A stretch of 64,000 nt of DNA from Polycladidibacter hongkongensis (lineage in GTDB: Bacteria; Pseudomonadota; Alphaproteobacteria; Rhizobiales; Stappiaceae). Both the position numbers and the translations under genes were made by a program. How positions within the stretch are numbered: the stretch's first letter is position 1; every line of letters begins with the position of its first letter. The stretch lies in NCBI RefSeq assembly GCF_001561995.1, contig NZ_LLWC01000022.1:496001-560000 (forward strand). Direction: 5' to 3'. The notes below the pieces were generated by a model, which did no database searches, was not told the DNA's origin, and was given only the letters and a program-made list of their open reading frames with translations. Below are positions 48,156-56,627 of this stretch, in pieces.

Positions 48156-50231
48156 CTAGCTGTCCAAGAACGAACGCAATTTGCGCGAACGGCTCGGATG
48201 CTTCAACTTGCGCAGTGCCTTTGCTTCGATCTGGCGAATACGCTCGCGGGTCACCGAGAACTGCTGACCGACTTCTTCAAGAGTGTGGTCGGTATTCATA
48301 CCAATACCAAAGCGCATACGCAGCACCCGCTCTTCACGCGGGGTCAAAGACGCCAATACGCGCGTCGTCGTTTCGCGCAAGTTCGCCTGAATGGCAGCAT
48401 CGATCGGTAGAACCGCGTTCTTATCCTCAATGAAATCACCCAGATGACTGTCTTCCTCATCACCAATCGGCGTTTCCAGAGAAATCGGCTCCTTGGCAAT
48501 TTTCAATACCTTGCGAACTTTCTCAAGCGGCATCTGCAGCTTTTCGGAAAGCTCCTCCGGCGTGGGTTCGCGGCCAATCTCGTGCAGCATCTGGCGCGAT
48601 GTTCGCACGATCTTGTTGATCGTCTCGATCATATGCACCGGAATACGGATCGTACGTGCCTGATCCGCAATGGAACGGGTAATCGCCTGCCGAATCCACC
48701 AGGTCGCATAGGTAGAGAATTTGTAACCACGGCGGTATTCAAACTTGTCTACCGCCTTCATCAGGCCGATATTACCTTCCTGAATAAGATCAAGGAACTG
48801 CAAACCACGGTTTGTGTATTTCTTGGCAATGGAGATAACCAGTCGTAGGTTGGCTTCCACCATTTCCTTCTTGGCGATCCGTGCTTCGCGCTCGCCTTTT
48901 TGCACCATGGAGACAATCTTGCGGAACTCGGTAATTTCCAAACCGGTTTCTGTCGCCAGAGTTTGAATAGCCTGACGGATATCGCGAATGCGCTCGCCGT
49001 CATTGGTGACAAACTTCTTCCAACCACGGCCAGAAAGATTGGCCACCTTGCGCATCCAGTTCGGATCCAGCTCACTGCCCTGATAATGCTTGATAAAATC
49101 AGCACGGTTGACACCATTGCTATCGGCAAGACGCAGCAAACGCCCCTCAAAGCCCATCAGCTTTTTATTGATGTCGTATAGCTGACCAACAAGCGATTCA
49201 ATACGATTGGCATTAAGGGAAAGGCTCTTCACCTCAACAACGATATCGTCCTTGAGTTTTTTATAACGGCGCTCTTGCGATGGTGACAGGCTCTTGTTGG
49301 CCAGTTTGTTCTCAACCAACTGATCCTGTAGCTTACGCAGCTTCTTGTAGTCATCGGCAATGCGATCAAAAATCTCGACTACTTTCGGCTTTAGTTCCGC
49401 TTCCATCACCGAGAGAGATACGTTGGCCTCAAACTCGTCATCATCGTCGCCATTGCCATCTTCACCCTCGCCACCTTCAGTAGCAGGAGCTTCGCCGTTG
49501 GCCTCGGCTTTTTCTTTTGCCTTACGTTCAGCAGCCGCTTTGCGCTCTTTCTCCCGAACAGCGTCAGGCACCTCGCCCTCGCCAGCCTCTTCCTGCTCAG
49601 CAATCTCATCGTCAGAAGGGCCGCCGCGACCATCCGGGCCAGCATACGTGGCATCCAAATCGATAATGTCGCGCAAAAGCACCTTGCCCTCGGCAAGTTC
49701 CTCACCCCAGATAATAATCGCCTGGAAGGTTAGCGGGCTCTCGCAAAGGCCAGAGATCATCGCCTCACGGCCAGCCTCGATGCGCTTGGCGATCGCAATC
49801 TCGCCCTCGCGCGATAACAACTCCACAGAGCCCATCTCGCGCAGATACATCCGCACAGGATCATCGGTGCGATCGGAAGGCTCTTTCGTTGTTGTCGTTT
49901 TCGCAACAGCAGTCGGGGAAGCAACAACCAGCTCGCCGCCACCATCCACTTGCTCTGGTGCAGCCTCTTCGGCTTCGCCCTCTTCTTCATCATCAACAAC
50001 GTTGATGCCCATCTCGGAGAGCAAAGACATGGTGTCCTCAATCTGCTCCGAGCTAACCTGATCAGGCGGCATCACAGTGTTGAGCTCGTCGTAAGTGATG
50101 TAGCCGCGCTTCTTCGCAGCTTTAATCATCTTCTTGACGGCGGCGACCGACAAATCGAGCAAAGGTCCGTCTTGACCTTCCCCTGCTGCCGGTTCCTGCG
50201 TTTGTTCAGCTTGTGTCGCCTTCGTCGCCAT
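48156..50231 (-). CDS. rpoD: RNA polymerase primary sigma factor (sigma-70)
   Basis: A 691-residue housekeeping sigma factor. Region 1.1 starts near residue 26, a long acidic and lysine-rich non-conserved insert covers about 210-290, and regions 2 to 4 are complete: the 2.1-2.4 block contains [40 protein letters not shown] and [13 protein letters not shown]; region 4.2 contains [25 protein letters not shown]. It directs transcription of most growth genes. The ATG at 50231 has GGAG 6 bases upstream, whereas the upstream in-frame TTG (50243) overlaps that site. It follows dnaG on the same strand. Confidence 0.97.
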   Translation of the reverse strand: MATKATQAEQTQEPAAGEGQDGPLLDLSVAAVKKMIKAAKKRGYITYDELNTVMPPDQVSSEQIEDTMSLLSEMGINVVDDEEEGEAEEAAPEQVDGGGELVVASPTAVAKTTTTKEPSDRTDDPVRMYLREMGSVELLSREGEIAIAKRIEAGREAMISGLCESPLTFQAIIIWGEELAEGKVLLRDIIDLDATYAGPDGRGGPSDDEIAEQEEAGEGEVPDAVREKERKAAAERKAKEKAEANGEAPATEGGEGEDGNGDDDDEFEANVSLSVMEAELKPKVVEIFDRIADDYKKLRKLQDQLVENKLANKSLSPSQERRYKKLKDDIVVEVKSLSLNANRIESLVGQLYDINKKLMGFEGRLLRLADSNGVNRADFIKHYQGSELDPNWMRKVANLSGRGWKKFVTNDGERIRDIRQAIQTLATETGLEITEFRKIVSMVQKGEREARIAKKEMVEANLRLVISIAKKYTNRGLQFLDLIQEGNIGLMKAVDKFEYRRGYKFSTYATWWIRQAITRSIADQARTIRIPVHMIETINKIVRTSRQMLHEIGREPTPEELSEKLQMPLEKVRKVLKIAKEPISLETPIGDEEDSHLGDFIEDKNAVLPIDAAIQANLRETTTRVLASLTPREERVLRMRFGIGMNTDHTLEEVGQQFSVTRERIRQIEAKALRKLKHPSRSRKLRSFLDS

Positions 50232-50732
50232 ACTTTGCTCCAAGCCTAAAGTGTCATACCACTCTAGGAAATCCGCGCCTACGCCATTTTAAGGCCTCGC
50301 CACCCGCTGGTGGAAACCTTAAAATAAACTCTCTCAAAATCTGGGATTTATCGCTAAGTCCCTTAAACCTGACTTAACCTCACCACCAAAACCGGCTTTT
50401 CCCGACACTTATTTTTAATAGGCGACAGGACATCCAATCTTTTCACGTTGGAACATCTCCAAAAACCGGTGGTTATGAGCTGCAACAGCTTCGACAACAA
50501 TGTTTCTCGCCGCTTTCGCCATCAATTGGCCTTCGGGCGCTGGAAGTCGCTGTTCAACAATCTTGTATTTAGCTTGCCTAGCGTGATTCGCAAGGGCGAT
50601 TCGCCAACAAAATGCGCAAATCGCTTTAAAAGCGGCAGTTTCCTATTGATTTTTTCAAAAAAACAGTGACACATCCCCTTCTTTCGCGGGGCGCCAGCCT
50701 TCTCGGCCACCACAAAGGCCAGAAGACACACA
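50232..50732. other. 500-bp gap between dnaG and rpoD
   Basis: It should contain the rpoD promoter and the end of the dnaG transcript. A CCCC...GGGG hairpin near 50674-50691 followed on the minus strand by a T7 run (50657-50663) may terminate dnaG weakly. Frames on both strands look non-coding. Nothing else is seen. Confidence 0.5.
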
Positions 50733-52688
50733 CTACCCATGCGCAACCGACAATTTGCCGCGTGCCCGCATTTTCTGTGCACGTTCTGCCAGCTGCTGCT
50801 CTTCGCGAATGCACTCTTCTTTGCGGCGGGAAAGATCCTGTGTCAGCCCCTGAATGCGCACCCAACCCGCCTCGCTAAGCTCGGTTTCTGCCAGTGCCAT
50901 CTCGCCTTCCAGTTCGCTTTCCAGTTGATGCAGTTCAATCAGATCCATGTTGAGCACAAACAATTGCTCAACAAAATCTTCAGGGGGATCCAGTTGGAGC
51001 ACCGGTGCACGATCATAAAGATCCGACCATTTGCTCACACCTTTTGCCACGGCACCCTCTTCTCCAGCACCACCCTGCACTTCCTGCAATATCTGGAAGA
51101 ACTTCTCGCCAAGAGCACCAAAGCTCTCTGCAATGCTCGCCTCGCCCCTATCTTCGGCCATAGTGCACAGCGCTAGCATAAACGCCTGATGCAACTCGCT
51201 AGAAAACCGCACCTGCCCTAAGCGTTCGAAATGACGCTCAAATAGCTCAGGGTATTTAACCGCCATCGCGCATAAGGTGCGCTCCACGCCGAAATTCTTT
51301 GTTCCCGGTGCATCCACTCGCTGCTGCACACGTGCGCCTTTGCCCCCGCGCGGTTCCCAGCCGCTCTGCGCACGCCCGGAAGCACCGCGCTGCGGGCGCG
51401 AATTCTCCCAAAACAGGTTGGAAAGGCGCACGCGCAAATCCATGCGGTAGCGCTTTTTCACCCGCTCATCGCGAATGGTATCAACGAGATCTTCCAGCGC
51501 CTTTTCCAGCGCCGCACGGCGCTCCGGCGTATCCAAACGCGCAAGCGTTGTCTCTCGTTCCCAGACCACTTCAGATAGCGGCTGCGCCTTGGCGAGCTCT
51601 GCCTCAAGTGCTGGCAGCCCCCCCTCATTCAGCAAGTCATCTGGGTCCTGCCCATCAGGCAAAAACACAAACTGAAACGACTTTCCACTCGTAAGTACCG
51701 GGAGAACACGGTCCACTGCCCGGTGCGCAGCGGAGACACCAGCCGCATCGCCATCAAAACAAATCACCGGCTCATCTGCAAATTTCCAAAGCCGAAGAAT
51801 CTGATCTTCCGTAAAGGCGGTTCCCAAACTGGCAACAACGCCCTTCAAGCCCGCCTGCCAAACCGCGATGGCATCCATGTAGCCTTCCACCACCACAGCT
51901 TGACTTGCCTCGTAGGCAGGCTGGCGCGCACGATGGCTGTTAAACAGCATGGTTCCCTTGTGAAAAATCGGCGTTTCCGGCGAGTTTAGGTACTTAGGTT
52001 GCCCTTTTGGGTCCATCGTACGCCCGCCAAAGGCAACCGGGCGGCCTCGCTCGTCATGAATGGGAATCATCAGCCGGTTGCGAAAACGGTCATAGGAGGC
52101 GCGACCATCATCTGGGCGGATCACCAGCCCGGCTTCAACCAGCTGGCCTTCTTTGATGCCCTTGTCCAGCAAATGCTGCTTCAGATTATCTCGACCAGCA
52201 GGCGCAAACCCGAATTGGAATTCTCGCAGTGTCGCATCACTCAGCCCGCGACTGCGCGCATAGCGCAGCGCCCCATCGCCAATCGGCCCCCAAAACTGCT
52301 TGCGATAGTAGTCCGCCGCTAGCTCGCACACCTCACCAAGGCTTTTCCGCTGTTCTTGCTTGCGCGCTGCCTGTGGGTCGGGTGCTGGCATAGCCACTCC
52401 GGCCTCCCCAGCAAGCTGCTCCACAGCCTCGGGAAAGCTCAGCCCCTCAGTCTCGCAAACAAAACGAAAGTGGTCACCAGATTCGCCGCAACCGAAGCAT
52501 TTATAGCGGTTGCGCCGCTCATCCACGTGAAAACTGGGGGTTTTTTCAGAGTGAAACGGGCAGCACGCCCAGAAGTCGCCCTTGCCCGGTTGCGACTTGC
52601 GCTTGTCCCATGTCACGCGCCGCCCAACCACATTGGAAAGTGGCAAGCGGTTCTTTATTTCTTCAAGAAACTGTTGGCTAAAGCGCAT
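50733..52688 (-). CDS. dnaG: DNA primase
   Basis: A 651-residue primase. The N-terminal CHC2 zinc finger has CPFHSEKTPSF with the Cys-His pair, then YKCFGCGESGDHF with the Cys-Cys pair. The catalytic core has ERGRPVAFGGR, and the TOPRIM site has VVVEGYMDAIAV with the Glu and CFDGDAAG with the Asp-x-Asp pair. The C-terminal helical helicase-binding domain ends near 640. It makes RNA primers at the replication fork. The start at 52688 (MRFSQQF) was chosen over 52712. Confidence 0.96.
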   Translation of the reverse strand: MRFSQQFLEEIKNRLPLSNVVGRRVTWDKRKSQPGKGDFWACCPFHSEKTPSFHVDERRNRYKCFGCGESGDHFRFVCETEGLSFPEAVEQLAGEAGVAMPAPDPQAARKQEQRKSLGEVCELAADYYRKQFWGPIGDGALRYARSRGLSDATLREFQFGFAPAGRDNLKQHLLDKGIKEGQLVEAGLVIRPDDGRASYDRFRNRLMIPIHDERGRPVAFGGRTMDPKGQPKYLNSPETPIFHKGTMLFNSHRARQPAYEASQAVVVEGYMDAIAVWQAGLKGVVASLGTAFTEDQILRLWKFADEPVICFDGDAAGVSAAHRAVDRVLPVLTSGKSFQFVFLPDGQDPDDLLNEGGLPALEAELAKAQPLSEVVWERETTLARLDTPERRAALEKALEDLVDTIRDERVKKRYRMDLRVRLSNLFWENSRPQRGASGRAQSGWEPRGGKGARVQQRVDAPGTKNFGVERTLCAMAVKYPELFERHFERLGQVRFSSELHQAFMLALCTMAEDRGEASIAESFGALGEKFFQILQEVQGGAGEEGAVAKGVSKWSDLYDRAPVLQLDPPEDFVEQLFVLNMDLIELHQLESELEGEMALAETELSEAGWVRIQGLTQDLSRRKEECIREEQQLAERAQKMRARGKLSVAHG

Positions 52689-52856
52689 TGATTTCAAGTC
52701 TCGCGGGCACACGCCCGAGCATCTCTACCTATCGCAGTGCTGCTCTCAGCTCTGCCTGTTCAAGCGGACAAGTTAGAACAAAACCCCACTACCGCGCAAA
52801 TCCTCTCGGGTATGCGGGCGCACCGCCCCTTATTAGCAACAATACCCAGAAAGTCT

Positions 52857-53348
52857 CTAATGCGGTGAACTCAGGATTTGCTTAACCAAGCAGCTGGCAC
52901 GTGTGAAATCCATTTGCCCAGGATAACGTGTTTTCAATTCGCTCATGCATCGCCCCATATCGCGCAAGCCTTTGGCTTCAAGTCTTTCGACCAACGTTGA
53001 GCAAATCAACTTCATCTCGTAGTCGCTCAGCTGCGGCGGTAACAATTCACGGATCATCTGCACTTCTTCGCACTCAGAAACCGCTGTATCGGAGTTTACA
53101 ACCGGCTTTTCACCTTTTAGCTCTCCGTTCTCCACAAGTGTTGCCGCACTTGAGGCCAACCGTTGCTCCAGCATCGTTTCCAGAAGGTCAACCAACTCGT
53201 CTTCGCTGAGACCATCCTTGCCTTGCTCGCGAGAAGCTGCATCGCGATCTTGAATGGCTGCATTGATCAGCCGCAGAGTAGCGACACGCTTCTTTTGGTC
53301 GTTTTGCTCGGCAGTTTTCAGGGCACAGCTGATTTTCTCACGCAACAT
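52857..53348 (-). CDS. GatB/YqeY domain-containing protein
   Basis: A 163-residue helical protein matching the YqeY family: MLREKISCALKTAEQNDQKK, then VATLRLINAAIQDRD, then the tail-domain segment MDFTRASCLVKQILS. The domain is shared with the tail of the GatB amidotransferase and binds tRNA there, but the free-standing protein has no proven role. In Alphaproteobacteria it commonly lies between dnaG and carA, as here. A TTG two codons upstream (53354) has a better-spaced AGGA and is an alternative start. Confidence 0.86.
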   Translation of the reverse strand: MLREKISCALKTAEQNDQKKRVATLRLINAAIQDRDAASREQGKDGLSEDELVDLLETMLEQRLASSAATLVENGELKGEKPVVNSDTAVSECEEVQMIRELLPPQLSDYEMKLICSTLVERLEAKGLRDMGRCMSELKTRYPGQMDFTRASCLVKQILSSPH

Positions 53349-53583
53349 CTGCAATGAATCCTAACCTAGAACTAACCAACATAATGTGGAGCGCTACTCT
53401 TTGGAGAGCAAGTCCTCAGAAATCTACACCAACTTACCGACTATTTCGTGTAAGCGATATTGACCATATTGGACCGTTCTCCTAAGTTGCCAGTCTTGAT
53501 GCGACCGAAATGCGCCAAAGTCAACCCCCGGCGCTTAGGTGGTGATCGTAGCTTGTCATCAAACCGGATCAAGAAAGCACAAG

Positions 53584-54765
53584 ATGAATTCAGCAGACGT
53601 ATGGACAACAGCACCGGCCACAGCCGTGCTGGTTCTTTCTGACGGCACCACAATCAAAGGCCAGGGCCTTGGTGCCACAGGCACAGCAACCGGCGAGGTC
53701 TGCTTCAACACAGCGATGACGGGCTATCAGGAAATCATGACAGATCCGTCCTACGCCGGACAGATTATTACGTTCACCTTCCCCCATATTGGCAACACCG
53801 GAGCCAATGACGAAGATGTGGAAACGGTGGATATGAGCGCTGTGCAAGGCGCCTGCGGCATGATTATCCGCGCCGACGTCACCAATCCGTCCAACTATCG
53901 CGCTCTGCAGCACCTCGATAAATGGCTCAAAGATCGCGGCATCATTGGCCTATGCGGTGTCGATACCCGTGCTCTGACCGCACTCATCCGCGACAAGGGT
54001 ATGCCAAATGCCGTTATAAGCCACAATGAAACCGGCAGCTTTGATGTGGACGCGCTGAAAAAGCAAGCATCCGACTGGGCTGGCTTGGAAGGTGCTGATC
54101 TTGCGAAAGATGTAACAACCAAATCCACTTACGAATGGAAAGAAACCGTTTGGCAGTGGGATGAAGGCTTCGCAGACAAGCAGAACGACGCGTTCCATGT
54201 TGTTGCGGTGGATTTTGGTGTAAAGCGCAACATTCTGCGTTTGCTCGTCAACGCAGGCTGTAAGGTCACTGTCGTACCCGCTAGCACCAGCGCAGAAGAA
54301 ATCCTCGCGCATAAGCCTGACGGCGTCTTCCTGTCGAACGGCCCCGGCGATCCTGCTGCTACTGGCATCTATGCCGTACCAATGGTGCAGCAATTGGTTA
54401 AAAACGGCCTGCCAATCTTCGGCATTTGCTTAGGCCACCAGATTCTCGCACTCGCGCTTGGTGGAAAAACCCAAAAGATGCACCAAGGCCACCACGGTGC
54501 CAACCATCCGGTTCATGATCACACCACTGGCAAGGTCGAGATCACATCAATGAACCACGGTTTTGCCGTTGATGCGCAAACTCTGCCAGAAGGCATAGAA
54601 GAAACACATGTCTCCTTGTTCGATGGTACGAACTGTGGCCTACAAATGAAGTCGGCACCAGTGTTCTCCGTTCAGCACCACCCAGAGGCTTCTCCGGGCC
54701 CGCAGGACAGCCACTATCTGTTTGATCGCTTCATAGAAAACATGCGCCAGCACAAAGCTCGCTAA
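53584..54765 (+). CDS. carA: Carbamoyl-phosphate synthase, small (glutaminase) subunit
   Basis: A 393-residue class I glutamine amidotransferase. The CPSase small-chain domain (LVLSDGTTIKGQGLGATG, FTFPHIGNTG) comes first. The glutaminase domain has the nucleophile Cys282 in FGICLGHQ and the His-His-Pro-Glu at about 365-368. It supplies ammonia to CarB for carbamoyl phosphate, used in arginine and pyrimidine synthesis. The start MNSADVW at 53584 was chosen over 53539. carB is 1.9 kb downstream, with three other features between them, and not in one tight operon. Confidence 0.96.
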   Translation: MNSADVWTTAPATAVLVLSDGTTIKGQGLGATGTATGEVCFNTAMTGYQEIMTDPSYAGQIITFTFPHIGNTGANDEDVETVDMSAVQGACGMIIRADVTNPSNYRALQHLDKWLKDRGIIGLCGVDTRALTALIRDKGMPNAVISHNETGSFDVDALKKQASDWAGLEGADLAKDVTTKSTYEWKETVWQWDEGFADKQNDAFHVVAVDFGVKRNILRLLVNAGCKVTVVPASTSAEEILAHKPDGVFLSNGPGDPAATGIYAVPMVQQLVKNGLPIFGICLGHQILALALGGKTQKMHQGHHGANHPVHDHTTGKVEITSMNHGFAVDAQTLPEGIEETHVSLFDGTNCGLQMKSAPVFSVQHHPEASPGPQDSHYLFDRFIENMRQHKAR

Positions 54766-54784
54766 CCGGCGCTCCACATTGACA

Positions 54785-54830
54785 AAAGAAAAGGGGTGCT
54801 GCGTTCCAATACCGCAGCACCCCTCTTTAT
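54785..54830. terminator. Bidirectional terminator between carA and the MerR gene
   Basis: A perfect 12-bp stem AGGGGTGCTGCG/CGCAGCACCCCT with a 9-base loop. CTTTATTT follows on the plus strand; TTTTCTTTTG follows on the minus strand. Confidence 0.88.
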
Positions 54831-54847
54831 TTCCAGCTTGTAACGTT

Positions 54848-55303
54848 CTAGCTGGCTTCAGTAGCCAACATAGACCCAAGCGAAGCCTTAACACTTTGAA
54901 CTTCGCTAATCTGCTCTTTTAAGGCAGCCTCCTGCTCCGCTAGAAGCTGCTCTTGTGCCTCGCAAATCTCTTTCAGCTCACTCAGCTGGTCCTGCCGCGG
55001 GGTAGTTCCCTCAACCAGTTTGATAATGCGGCGGACTTCAGCCAGTGTCAGCCCGATTTTCTTCGCCTGAAGGATGACCCGCATGCGGCCAACATCCTTG
55101 GGACGATAAAAGCGCCGTGCACCTCGACGAACTGGGTTTAGCAACCCCTTTTCTTCGTAGAAGCGCAATGTGCGCAGTGTTACTCCAAATAGCTCAGACA
55201 TTTCAGAGATCGCAAGCAGCTGCCCTTCGCCTTCATCCGAATTGATCGGACCTGCAATATCTGGAACAATTTCAAGCGACGTTGGAATTGTATTCATTTC
55301 CAT
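54848..55303 (-). CDS. MerR-family transcriptional regulator
   Basis: A 151-residue regulator. After an unusual acidic N-terminal extension of about 30 residues comes the MerR winged helix (ISEMSELFGVTLRTLRFYEEKG, then RRGARRFYRPKDVGRMRVI) and a long dimerising coiled coil to the C-terminus. There are no Cys residues, so it is not a metal sensor of the MerR/CueR type. MerR proteins act at promoters with long spacers. Effector unknown. It is convergent with carA. The start at 55303 has no clear ribosome site; the ATG two codons further in is possible. Confidence 0.85.
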   Translation of the reverse strand: MEMNTIPTSLEIVPDIAGPINSDEGEGQLLAISEMSELFGVTLRTLRFYEEKGLLNPVRRGARRFYRPKDVGRMRVILQAKKIGLTLAEVRRIIKLVEGTTPRQDQLSELKEICEAQEQLLAEQEAALKEQISEVQSVKASLGSMLATEAS

Positions 55304-55833
55304 TTGCCCGGTGGTTATCTGTTTGTTGTTATGGAGCGATGCAGACTAGCCAATCACGTTCCCCACCAACGGTGAATAGCTACCCCCTGCCTAACATCTC
55401 TCCGTAGTTGCAATTGGTCTCACGTCATCCCGCAATACACGAAAAAAGTGAAACCACCTGCAAATCGAACTTAATGCCCACTACAATTTTGAGGGGCATT
55501 AGCAACAATCTACACAATCCTGAGAAAAAAAACAGGAGCGAAACGCTATTCAGACATTTTTTACTCGCCCTTACCATCACGTTACAGCACAAGCGAGACT
55601 CATATTTCTAGATAATCAATAGATAACTATTTATAGTTTTCAATATTTCTACACCAGACTAACACATCAACAAATGTTCACTAAATTATATTTGCACCCA
55701 TCTAAAAGAAACCCCTGTGATATCTCTACATTTATCGATTAAATAACCTTACATATAAAATTTTCACAGAGACTTCCTCAACTTAGCACTGAACCCTTTC
55801 TATTTTTCTATAGATCTACTAGGAGACTTAAAG

Positions 55834-55849
55834 TTGAACAGCTGTTCAA
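55834..55849. promoter_or_regulatory. 16-bp perfect palindrome TTGAACAGCTGTTCAA
   Basis: TTGAACAG/CTGTTCAA is perfectly symmetric and lies in the middle of an otherwise featureless 885-bp stretch, about 530 bp from the MerR gene and 340 bp from the XRE gene. It has the form of an operator for a TetR-like dimer. No other copy was found in the window. Confidence 0.4.
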
Positions 55850-56057
55850 ACTAACGCCGAGTTAGAGCAAAAATTCCACAGACAAATTACAAGTTAAGGC
55901 TTTTTGGCTACATCTTACCGAGTTTTCCCATGAGAAAAATGGCATCAAACACTGTTTTTAACTAAACAAAAACATACCAACTCAAAAGATATGCAAATCT
56001 AGCGGTATTTTTCATTTGAAATTTTACTAGAGGTGTTTTGCAAATCGATTACTACTG

Positions 56058-56179
56058 ATGTCCGCGTTTACATCTGTTGGTTTGAGCTGGTGTACCATGT
56101 TCGGACATTCATCGTTTTGACATGTCGTGGCCAAGCCCTAATATAGCCATCGCAACCTAGTGTTTTAACGCAATGTCCG
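56058..56179 (+). promoter_or_regulatory. Promoter with three ATGTCCG motifs upstream of the XRE gene
   Basis: A -35 TTGACA (56117-56122) and -10 TAATAT (56139-56144) are separated by 16 bp. ATGTCCG occurs at 56058-56064, inverted (CGGACAT) at 56102-56108, and again at 56173-56179, the last overlapping the ribosome site region. The motifs flank the promoter on both sides, which suits autorepression by the XRE protein. Confidence 0.6.
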
Positions 56180-56188
56180 GAGCACCCC

Positions 56189-56434
56189 ATGCAGCCAGAT
56201 CAGTTTAGGCAATGGCGACGGCAAATGGGCCTGAAGCAAAGTGAGGCCGCCGAGCTCCTTGGCCTCAAAAAACGCATGATTCAGTACTATGAAAAAGGCA
56301 ATCGTGAAGGCAAGCCGGTAGAGATTCCTAAAACAGTGCGTTTAAGCTGCTTTGCCCTCCTCCAAGGCATAGGAGATTACGACGGCGACAGCGCCGCCCC
56401 GCTGAGAAATCTCGCAGTCTATGAAAAGAAATAG
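56189..56434 (+). CDS. Small XRE-type helix-turn-helix protein
   Basis: An 81-residue protein. FRQWRRQMGLKQSEAAELLG followed by LKKRMIQYYEKGNREGK is a clear XRE/Cro-type helix-turn-helix with a basic second helix. The C-terminal 35 residues carry no known domain. GGAG lies 8 bases before the ATG, and a good promoter with three repeated motifs is upstream. Its location just before carB on the same strand, 193 bp away, may be conserved in related bacteria, but whether it regulates carB is unknown. Confidence 0.82.
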   Translation: MQPDQFRQWRRQMGLKQSEAAELLGLKKRMIQYYEKGNREGKPVEIPKTVRLSCFALLQGIGDYDGDSAAPLRNLAVYEKK

Positions 56435-56627
56435 GAAAAAACGGCTCTGCTTGCATATTTTCCGGCAAATACCCGTATTTTTTTTAGAATTCCCTTTCCC
56501 TGATGCGAGATTCTTCTTATAAAACGCGCTCAGCCGACACAATTAAAACCCTCCCAAGGCTTTGCAAGCAAAGTGGCACAAAACCACTGCGCGCGAAGGC
56601 TGCAACGATGAGCATTTACGAGCTACC

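Larger units (their letters stand above)
55304..56188. other. 885-bp AT-rich stretch without a recognised gene
   Basis: Clearly more AT-rich than the flanks, mainly 55400-56050. It contains a 16-bp perfect palindrome at 55834-55849 (listed separately) and promoter elements of the XRE gene at its right end. Short frames (for example 55408-55611) have no family signs and no ribosome site. It may be decayed sequence, a regulatory zone or an unrecognised RNA. Confidence 0.5.

Noticed and set aside
53539-53583. 15 extra N-terminal codons for carA
   Set aside because: The family N-terminus starts at the internal ATG at 53584.
55408-55611. 67-codon frame in the AT-rich gap
   Set aside because: Low-complexity composition, no Shine-Dalgarno site and no recognisable domain.
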